From SOKG01 sp964502665 (GTDB lineage: Bacteria > Chloroflexota > Dehalococcoidia > SZUA-161): 11,237 nt of DNA. Where the stretch lies: the NCBI GenBank assembly GCA_964502665.1, contig CAZCXP010000079.1, forward strand, positions 1-11,237. The letters run 5' to 3'. Each line of letters starts with the position of its first letter. The stretch's first letter is position 1. A model generated the notes under the pieces. That model did no database searches and had not been told where the DNA came from. It worked only from the letters and a program-made list of their open reading frames with translations. This document shows positions 6,481-11,237 of the stretch, one piece after another. Position numbers and translations under genes: made by a program.

Positions 6481-7659
6481 TCAGGGTATCGTCAATACAG
6501 TTATTGCTGCTGGTTCCGGTATTTCTACTTTGAACTGCGTTTCCGCATAGAAGCTGATTCTATCTCTGTACAACGGTGAGACACCTATCGCCGTAGCCAA
6601 GGCCCCGTCCTCTTCGTCAGGCCTTACCTTCCACCGCACAGCTCTTCTGTCAAATATCACAAACTCGCCCGAAGGCGTTTCTCCATGAGACCAATATATG
6701 GTCAAGGGTGGGCCATCCTCTATCAGCAGTTGGTCTCCTTTTTCATCCCAGTTGATTGTTTCATGAAAGCTTCGCATGAACTCGGAATAAATTCGGAGAG
6801 GTGCCAGTATCACATCTGGTCTATGGCCATTGTTCACAAGCACGTCCAACTGTTTCGCAATGGCATAAGCGGCTGCCTGAGACGACTTCGTGAAGTAAGA
6901 CCTGGTGCGCTTTGAGGAGGATTTGATCAATTGTCGCAGAAGGTGCTTATGTTCTGCCCCGACAATGGCGTCTGCAATTTGTCCACAAACCAAAGTATGG
7001 TCCACATCACCTCGCTTGAATTCCTCTACGTCAACTTCCAACCAAACATGTGTACCCATCAAGCCTGTCTCATTTTCCGAAACCAATCCGGTACCAACTA
7101 TGCGCCTTATTAAGGTTCCTGCCAAATAATCATCAAGTATTCTGTTCCGGTACGTTCTAACCTTCTCCGAATCCAGCCCTTCCGTTCTCTGGCGGATACT
7201 CTTCAGGAGTTCGTCAGTCATTGCTCTGTCGTCTTGCAACCTTCGCTGCGCCAATCTGCCCGCTTCTTGCTCCAGCTTCTCGAGGTCCGCTATCAGCTTG
7301 CCGCATCTCTCATCGAAGTTGCTTTCATTGAAATACCCTCTGTTGCGTCGGTTGAGGTCTGTATCCGGTGTTGCAACGCCCTCTTTGGAGAAAACGGCGA
7401 CCTTAACCCCCTGATCCATAGCTAGGCGCCACTCGTGCCTCTGGTTACGATCCCCTTGTGTGCATTCAGTGTTCAGCACGACCATCCAGTCGCTGGACAC
7501 AATTTGTCTGTATATTTCGTCCCAGGCGTGCTCTCCTATCGTATAGTCAGGGTCGGCATACGTCCAAGCGTCAATTTCCTTTTCAGCATTCAGCTTGTCC
7601 CTTAGGACTATGGCTGATGCCTTGCCAGCTTCGCCGCAATAGCTAATAAAGACTCTCAT
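6481..7659 (-). CDS. TIR-domain protein with C-terminal HK97/encapsulin-like region
   Basis: This 392-residue protein has two halves. Residues 1-95 form a TIR domain: the start MRVFISYCGEAGKAS is the TIR first strand (FISY). It is followed by WDEIYRQIVSSDWMVVLNT and by RHEW (74-77), where E76 sits at the position of the catalytic Glu of NAD+-cleaving TIR domains. Residues 110-175 are a charged, mostly helical linker. Residues 200-392 are not a standard TIR partner. By eye they follow the order of an HK97-fold shell protein: PDVILAPLRIYSEFM (281-295), then SGEFVIFDRRAVRW (330-343), then RISFYAETQFKVEIPEPAAI (367-386). The last recalls the C-terminal end of encapsulins ([19 protein letters not shown]). 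TIR proteins in bacteria are often antiphage NADases, so defence is a reasonable inference; the shell-like half is a hypothesis. The ribosome-binding site is weak (AGGTG). The gene stands alone with its own promoter-like elements. Confidence 0.85.
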   Translation of the reverse strand: MRVFISYCGEAGKASAIVLRDKLNAEKEIDAWTYADPDYTIGEHAWDEIYRQIVSSDWMVVLNTECTQGDRNQRHEWRLAMDQGVKVAVFSKEGVATPDTDLNRRNRGYFNESNFDERCGKLIADLEKLEQEAGRLAQRRLQDDRAMTDELLKSIRQRTEGLDSEKVRTYRNRILDDYLAGTLIRRIVGTGLVSENETGLMGTHVWLEVDVEEFKRGDVDHTLVCGQIADAIVGAEHKHLLRQLIKSSSKRTRSYFTKSSQAAAYAIAKQLDVLVNNGHRPDVILAPLRIYSEFMRSFHETINWDEKGDQLLIEDGPPLTIYWSHGETPSGEFVIFDRRAVRWKVRPDEEDGALATAIGVSPLYRDRISFYAETQFKVEIPEPAAITVLTIP

Positions 7660-7700
7660 GGCACCTAACCGAGGGCAACCCCCGATACTCGCACTGTTTA

Positions 7701-7729
7701 TTTATACAGCATTTGGGACTAATCCGCAA
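7701..7729 (-). promoter_or_regulatory. Putative sigma-70-type promoter of the TIR gene
   Basis: Read on the minus strand, TTGCGG (7729-7724) and TATAAA (7706-7701) are separated by 17 bases. They match TTGACA/TATAAT in about 3 and 5 of 6 positions. Transcription would begin near 7694, about 35 bases before the ATG at 7659. The call rests on motif and spacing only. Confidence 0.45.
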
Positions 7730-8074
7730 GCGGTGGCTACGTCCTCACCAGAGAACTCTCTCATAGTGCGGAAGACGATCCTCAAAGCTCAGGCTTCAGG
7801 TATACCTCTCGACCATGCTCGGACTTGACGCCTGCCCAGGTGCATCACAGACACGGTTTGACAATCCCTTCTTATGCTGATGACAGGCGAAGCCACCCCT
7901 GGAGCTGTGGCCGTTGCACGGATAGCCAACCCTGCGACCGAGACACAGAAGCATACAGTGCACCGACGTATCAACAGACTCCTGCTGCAGTATTAGAACG
8001 GCTGCCCACTGTTGCAAATGTGTCTGGCGCAATTATACCGCAGGCGGTTACAAAAAGGAAGACTTCTTGATAGT

Positions 8075-8094
8075 GCCGATCGTCGAGTATCGGC
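8075..8094 (-). terminator. Hairpin downstream of the coiled-coil gene, weak terminator candidate
   Basis: GCCGAT and ATCGGC pair perfectly around an 8-base loop. On the minus strand this lies 63-82 bases past the stop of the coiled-coil gene. A T-rich stretch (CCTTTTT) occurs about 20 bases further on, too far for a classical intrinsic terminator. The position fits transcript end or RNA stability; the strength is doubtful. Confidence 0.3.
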
Positions 8095-8110
8095 CTTGAC
8101 TCTGACCTAC

Positions 8111-8191
8111 TTAAAACATCTCGGTACCGCACGTTGGGCACACACGTTTGGGGGTCTCAAATCTCAATGTAGGTAGTTCGTTTCTCCATTG
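8111..8191 (-). pseudogene. Possible frameshifted zinc-ribbon-like tail of the coiled-coil gene
   Basis: In another frame from the coiled-coil gene above, and running past its stop, the minus strand reads LRFETPKRVCPTCGTEMF and then TAA (8113-8111). The CPTCG knuckle with ETPKRV before and TEMF after looks like genuine protein, the typical end of a small zinc ribbon. There is no good start of its own: TTG 8167 has only GGAG 14 bases upstream. It may be the original C-terminus lost by a one-base shift near 8160-8175, a sequencing error, or a tiny separate peptide. The paralogue at 10215 ends at the equivalent of the VTMEK motif with no such tail, which argues for chance. Confidence 0.25.
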
Positions 8192-9506
8192 TTACTAGGA
8201 GTCGTCTGGCAGGCGGTTCATTTCCCTTCCCCAGACCGGGGCATATCCATTGACTGGGGCATATCTTGGCGACTTTTCTCGGCAGATCTGAGACCTTCTC
8301 TATTTCGGGCAGAGCTACGAGTATGTTAGGCAGTCGGGCGATGTTTCGCGAAAAGAGTTTGACCCTGATACCTTTGCCCTTTGAGCCTTCTAGATCCAGG
8401 ACTCTGATCTGACCAGACTTTGTCAGGCGGTTCAGCAGTCTCTCCATTTTGCCTAAATCTACAGGAGGGTTGATCACCAATTCTGCAGTGCCTTCGTTGG
8501 GCACGGGCCTCTCCTTCTGGTTGCCTCCCTGCCGGCGGGGCGCGAGCTGCTCCGGCACTGCTTTGGCTGTTGTCTCTGCTGGGACCTTGATTTCTTTTGC
8601 TCTCTCTCCCGCTACCTTGAGGATATGCTGAGCTTGACGTCCAGTTGCTGCCATTGTCTCTTCACAGGCGGCTTTCACCTCAGCGGCAATCGCCTCTGCT
8701 TGCTCCCGAGCCTTCTTTTCCACCAGGGCGATGATCCTCTCAGCTTGCGCCACGGCCTTCTCTTCTGCGCTGGCAAGGATATTCTCTGCTTTGGCCTCAG
8801 CTTTCTCTCCCACCAGGGCGATAGTCCTCTCAGCTTGCGCCACGGCCTTCTCTTCTGCGCTGGCAACGATATTCTCTGCTCTAGCCTTAGCTTTCTCTTC
8901 CACCGCTTTGATGGTACCTTGACCTTGCGGCTGCACTACTGCGATTCTGTGCAGAGAACGTTTTTGAGCTTCTTGTTTGGCAACGAGCACTTTCCTCTCT
9001 GGCTTTGCCTTCATTTCTCTTGACTTGTCGTTCGCTTTGCCTAAAGCCTTCTGTGCTCGTTCCTCAATAGCTCTTATTATCACTCTTGGCAATTCCCTGG
9101 CTTGTTGCCTCGCTTCAGAAATAATCCTGGCGGCTTCCGTCTCTGTTCGTTGGCGTAGGCCAGCTTCAGCCCTGGACGCAGGTGCTTTGCTTTTTAGACC
9201 CAGCGCATCAATCACACGTATCACAGAGGCTCTGGTGGCCAGCACCTTCCATGCCGACCTCGGCCACCCGACCTTAGGAGTAACTGAGGCTGGAGTGGCA
9301 GACGGTTGCCGCGGTACGACAGGCCCCCTGGTTGTACTGCCATTCACTGTTGAGGATTCTTCTGCCGCGGGCTTCTCCGTTGTCTCCACCCAGGCTTGCT
9401 TGTCCCGATCCCAAACCCATATGGTTCTGGGCTCGGCCTCCTTCGTGTCTTCCCATCCGAGTTTGCTGCCAGACTCAGGTTCCCATACAGGTTTTACCCT
9501 GATCAT
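8157..9506 (-). CDS. Ala/Glu/Lys coiled-coil protein with C-terminal alpha/beta domain
   Basis: This is a cytoplasmic protein of unknown function, 449 residues from ATG 9506. Residues 1-45 are a Trp-rich segment (KPVWEPESG, IWVWDRDKQAWVE). Residues 46-80 are a low-complexity linker. Residues 115-310 are a long Ala/Glu/Lys coiled coil with a 15-residue period (AExxxA...), which suits a right-handed coil as in ATPase stalk subunits. It includes two near-identical 30-residue repeats at 211-270. Residues 338-440 are a small domain of predicted strand-helix-strand-strand-helix-strand order (AELVI, then QIRVLDLEGS, then RVKLFSR, then ALPEIEKV, then RRLLVTM). This last domain is shared with the gene at 10215. 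ATG 9506 has GGGAGG four bases upstream, whereas the in-frame starts at 9611 and 9554 have little or weaker (GGAG) support; translation from 9611 would turn that site into protein. No signal peptide or membrane helix is seen. A scaffold or partition-type role is only a guess. Confidence 0.82.
   Translation of the reverse strand: MIRVKPVWEPESGSKLGWEDTKEAEPRTIWVWDRDKQAWVETTEKPAAEESSTVNGSTTRGPVVPRQPSATPASVTPKVGWPRSAWKVLATRASVIRVIDALGLKSKAPASRAEAGLRQRTETEAARIISEARQQARELPRVIIRAIEERAQKALGKANDKSREMKAKPERKVLVAKQEAQKRSLHRIAVVQPQGQGTIKAVEEKAKARAENIVASAEEKAVAQAERTIALVGEKAEAKAENILASAEEKAVAQAERIIALVEKKAREQAEAIAAEVKAACEETMAATGRQAQHILKVAGERAKEIKVPAETTAKAVPEQLAPRRQGGNQKERPVPNEGTAELVINPPVDLGKMERLLNRLTKSGQIRVLDLEGSKGKGIRVKLFSRNIARLPNILVALPEIEKVSDLPRKVAKICPSQWICPGLGKGNEPPARRLLVTMEKRTTYIEI
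8721..8900. repeat. Tandem 90-bp repeat inside the coiled-coil gene
   Basis: Two adjacent 90-base units (8721-8810 and 8811-8900) begin CACCAGGGCGAT and differ at about 7 positions (roughly 92% identical). A third, truncated start (CACCGCTTTGATGGT) follows at 8901. Each unit encodes 30 residues, equal to two 15-residue coil periods. The high DNA identity points to a recent in-frame duplication; the copy number may vary between strains or be miscounted in assembly. Confidence 0.9.
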
Positions 9507-9858
9507 GGTTCCTCCCAGGCCGCCTGGCTCTGTTGCTTCATCGATCTCCGCCATGTGATCGGCTCCAGCAGTCACCCTTGGGATAGACTGGGACCGCAGT
9601 CGTTTCTTCATCCAGCAACTGTGACAAGGCCCTAGGGCTCTCCGGGGGTTCGCATCGGGTTATAAGCTGGGACAACATAACAAGATCATGCAATCAAGTC
9701 TTTGCGCTATGCTGTTGATCATTGAGGACAGCTCACAGATGATAAGGGGACCTCTTGATGCCGATGGGGCTCGGAAGGATATCCGGCCCGACCGTCTCAA
9801 GAATCACCTTCATTTTGCCGCTATTCTATCCCTTGCCCTTCGCTACCTGTCAAGGGAG

Positions 9859-9890
9859 TTGTCCACGAAGTTGTCCACAAGTTATCCACA
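9859..9890 (+). promoter_or_regulatory. Three tandem DnaA-box-like 9-mers
   Basis: TTGTCCACG (9859-9867), TTGTCCACA (9871-9879) and TTATCCACA (9882-9890) lie in the same orientation with starts 12 and 11 bp apart, close to one helical turn. TTATCCACA is the E. coli consensus DnaA box and TTGTCCACA is the preferred form in some GC-rich bacteria. Such phased, same-strand boxes occur in replication origins, iteron-type origins and DnaA-controlled promoters. No dnaA, dnaN or rep gene is visible in the window and no strongly AT-rich unwinding segment is next to them, so origin function is open. Confidence 0.6.
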
Positions 9891-10100
9891 GGAGGCTCAT
9901 CCATCGCCTCGCGTCGTCTCTGCCAATCCTGAGCCCAATCTTTGTTGACAAGTACCATGAAGCTGCGTAGACGGCTGCCCGTGCGGGGTTGCTCGCTCCA
10001 ACAGGAAGTGCTTGTTGAGGAGGGATGCCTGCTCAGTCGGGGCACTGCTGGCGGGGCAGGGGGTTGGAGGTGTGAGAAGGGACCGCCTTGGCTGTAGCCA

Positions 10101-10116
10101 TGACCATATATGGTCA
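10101..10116. promoter_or_regulatory. Perfect 16-bp palindrome
   Basis: TGACCATATATGGTCA is identical on both strands over 16 bp, an arrangement typical of a dimeric regulator's operator. It lies about 100 bp past the end of the right coiled-coil gene and about 210 bp from the DnaA-box cluster. No promoter or gene start is close to it, so its role is unknown. Confidence 0.45.
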
Positions 10117-10157
10117 GTAGACTGGAGTTAATGCGTTTGCTGATGCGAAGTTCTGGC

Positions 10158-10175
10158 TTGAGGCATAAGCTTCAA
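10158..10175 (-). terminator. Hairpin after the right coiled-coil gene, weak terminator candidate
   Basis: TTGAGGC-ATAA-GCTTCAA pairs over 7 positions with one G-T pair and a 4-base loop, about 40 bases past the stop on the minus strand. There is no T-tract after it, so intrinsic termination is doubtful. A second, looser repeat (GACCTG at 10178-10183 with CAGGTC at 10203-10208) lies between it and the gene. Confidence 0.25.
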
Positions 10176-10214
10176 ACGACCTGAACTGCAAAAGGAGAAA
10201 GACAGGTCAGCGGT

Positions 10215-11237
10215 TCATTTCCTGATGGTGACCACGAGTCGTTTGATGGCTGGTTCGCCTGGCCTAGGTTGAGAGGGATTGGTCTTGTCGGCCTGTTTCG
10301 TCACAGCCGCCACTTTCTCAACTTCGGGCAGGTCTTCAAGCATATCAATAAGTGGGGTGGGACTCCGCAAGAACAGTTTGAGTATGACGCCTCTACCTGC
10401 CGAGCCTGCCACATCCACGACACTTATCTGCTGAGACCTTGTCAGCCACTTATGCACTTTCAGCATCTTGCTCACAGCTACCGGGGGCGGGATCGCCACT
10501 TCTACAGTGCCCCGGTAGAGCTCAGGGGTTTCCTTTTCGTCTGCTTCTTCCTGAGCAAGCGAGGTCTTTGCTTGCGGTTTTTTACCTGCTGTGTCTGCTG
10601 GTGCGTGTACAGCAGCTCGGGTCCTGGATGGTTGGGGGGCTTTCCTTTCTTCTCTCGTTGGTCTAGTTGTCGTTTTTTCAGTGTCCTTTGGGCTTAAAAG
10701 GAATTCCTCGAGAACTCTCTTAGCAATCTCTCTTATTTCACTTTCTGCTATTCTCCCGCTTGCCGGCAGCGGCTGCTCCGCTTCTCGCCTGAGGGGCACC
10801 GCCTCTTCTATGACTTTCCCCTTATCTTCAGCGAAAATCCTGTGAGCTTCCTCTTCGCCACGGCGTTTGATCTCTGCCGCCTTTTCTTCCGCAGCTCTTA
10901 TGATGTACTTCGCCTTTTGTTCGGCTAATGACAACTTCTCTTGTGCTAGCTCTTCGGCTCTTGGCTGCGCTTGAGCTACGATGCTCTCAGCTTCTGCCCT
11001 GGCTTTCTGTTCTGCCTCGGCGATGATTCTTTCGGCCTCTACTCTGGCTTCCTTCTCAATCTGGGCCCTGGCTTTCTGTTCTGCCTCGGCGACGGCCTTC
11101 TCAACATGGGCCCTGGCCTTCTCCTCCGCCGCTTGGAGCATATCCTGAGCGAGCTGTTCAGATGCCGCGATTCTTTCGAGCGAGCTCTTTTCAGCTTCGG
11201 CGATGATTCTTTCCGCCTCTGCTTTGGTTTGCTCCTC
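10215..11237 (-). CDS. Ala/Glu/Lys coiled-coil protein, paralogue of the gene at 8157, N-terminus outside window
   Basis: The frame is open to the right edge, so the true start is not visible; the Met at 11141 is internal. The visible 340 residues begin with a long coiled coil of 15-residue periods (AERIIAEAEQKARAE and similar). A Pro/Thr/Lys-rich linker follows. The protein ends in a roughly 100-residue domain that matches the left paralogue: PPV, KM, LTxSxQIxVxDxxGSxGxG, KLFxR, LPEVEKV, PSQ, then the final strand KRLVVTIRK. Predicted order is strand-helix-strand-strand-helix-strand, a ferredoxin-like fold by pattern. The two proteins share domain layout and lie in tandem on one strand, so they arose by duplication. 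No membrane helix is seen. Function is unknown; the Ala-rich right-handed-type coil recalls peripheral-stalk or membrane-scaffold proteins, but compositional bias makes such likeness unreliable. Confidence 0.85.
   Translation of the reverse strand, partial: EEQTKAEAERIIAEAEKSSLERIAASEQLAQDMLQAAEEKARAHVEKAVAEAEQKARAQIEKEARVEAERIIAEAEQKARAEAESIVAQAQPRAEELAQEKLSLAEQKAKYIIRAAEEKAAEIKRRGEEEAHRIFAEDKGKVIEEAVPLRREAEQPLPASGRIAESEIREIAKRVLEEFLLSPKDTEKTTTRPTREERKAPQPSRTRAAVHAPADTAGKKPQAKTSLAQEEADEKETPELYRGTVEVAIPPPVAVSKMLKVHKWLTRSQQISVVDVAGSAGRGVILKLFLRSPTPLIDMLEDLPEVEKVAAVTKQADKTNPSQPRPGEPAIKRLVVTIRK
10996..11092. repeat. 28-bp direct repeats in the right coiled-coil gene
   Basis: The same 28 bases, beginning GCCCTGGCTTTCTG, occur at 10996-11023 and 11065-11092, 69 bp apart, encoding the AEAEQKARA segment twice. 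A further related stretch (GCGATGATTCTTTC) occurs near 11019 and 11199. This is internal coil duplication, as in the left paralogue. Confidence 0.8.

Larger units (their letters stand above)
7660..8156. other. 497-base stretch between the coiled-coil gene and the TIR gene
   Basis: I see no convincing protein gene here. The open frames (for example 7825-8070 on + and 7796-8032 on -) have no ribosome-binding site, no family and an irregular composition. No tRNA-like T-arm sequence is present. The stretch contains the TIR promoter at its left end, a hairpin at 8075-8094, and a short Cys-containing peptide frame (8111-8191) just after the coiled-coil gene. It may hold a decayed gene or an untranslated region. 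Confidence 0.5.
9507..10214. other. Long spacer between the two coiled-coil paralogues
   Basis: No convincing gene is seen. Open frames of 60-90 codons occur on both strands, without ribosome-binding sites or recognisable families. The spacer holds three DnaA-box-like 9-mers (9859-9890), a 10-bp palindrome GCCCTAGGGC (9629-9638), a perfect 16-bp palindrome (10101-10116) and a hairpin (10158-10175). It is the upstream region of the left coiled-coil gene and the downstream region of the right one. I could not pick a clear promoter for the left gene. Confidence 0.55.

Noticed and set aside
6979..6987. A TTGTCCACA DnaA-box-like 9-mer
   Set aside because: It is a single copy inside the TIR coding sequence without neighbours, as expected by chance.
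7682..8093. Exact 10-bp inverted copies CCGATACTCG (7682-7691) and CGAGTATCGG (8084-8093) flanking the gene-poor stretch
   Set aside because: A 10-bp match within about 500 bp is not rare by chance, the match does not extend, and no transposase or target duplication is seen.
7660..8156. tRNA, small RNA or CRISPR content in the gene-poor stretch
   Set aside because: No T-arm GTTCRA motif, no cloverleaf pairing and no regularly spaced repeats were found by reading.
8977..9558. A 193-codon open frame on the plus strand opposite the left coiled-coil gene
   Set aside because: It is the antisense of an Ala/Glu-rich coding frame, which naturally lacks stops; it encodes a Ser/Ala/Leu-rich product with no ribosome-binding site or domain.

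Overview
The window looks like a metagenome-type scaffold from an anaerobic bacterium. A lineage in or near the Dehalococcoidia (Chloroflexota) is my best guess. The grounds are an anaerobe-style O2/peroxide and redox gene set, small cysteine proteins, and long Ala/Glu/Lys coiled-coil proteins with a small C-terminal alpha/beta domain. This is recognition by eye, not a search result. A run of exactly 100 N (6276-6375) joins two contigs, so linkage between the left and right halves is not guaranteed.

Left half (1-6275, all genes on +): the 3' part of a copper-transporting P1B-ATPase (copA); a rubrerythrin with rubredoxin-type Cys4 sites at both ends; a flavodiiron protein (fprA); a Crp/Fnr-family regulator with its own extended -10 promoter; a two-cluster ferredoxin; two very small proteins (a Cys/His protein and an HTH-like protein); and a four-helix b-type cytochrome fused to a two-cluster ferredoxin domain, cut by the gap. 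Together they read as a metal-handling, oxygen/peroxide/NO detoxification and electron-transfer island. Two Crp-type inverted repeats (TGNGA-N6-TCGCW) lie upstream of the ferredoxin and of the first small protein. Both are placed about as a class II activator site would be. The regulator encoded next to them keeps the Crp-like R-E-x-V-G-R recognition helix, so a local regulon can be proposed.

Right half (6376-11237, all genes on -): a 392-residue protein with an N-terminal TIR domain. Its C-terminal half resembles, by eye, the HK97/encapsulin capsid fold, and this is the most unusual object here. Beyond a gene-poor 0.5 kb come two tandem paralogous coiled-coil proteins that share a roughly 100-residue C-terminal domain. 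The upstream one runs off the right edge. The 0.6-0.7 kb between them holds three DnaA-box-like 9-mers in tandem and a perfect 16-bp palindrome.

No tRNA, rRNA, CRISPR array, transposase or convincing intrinsic terminator was found.
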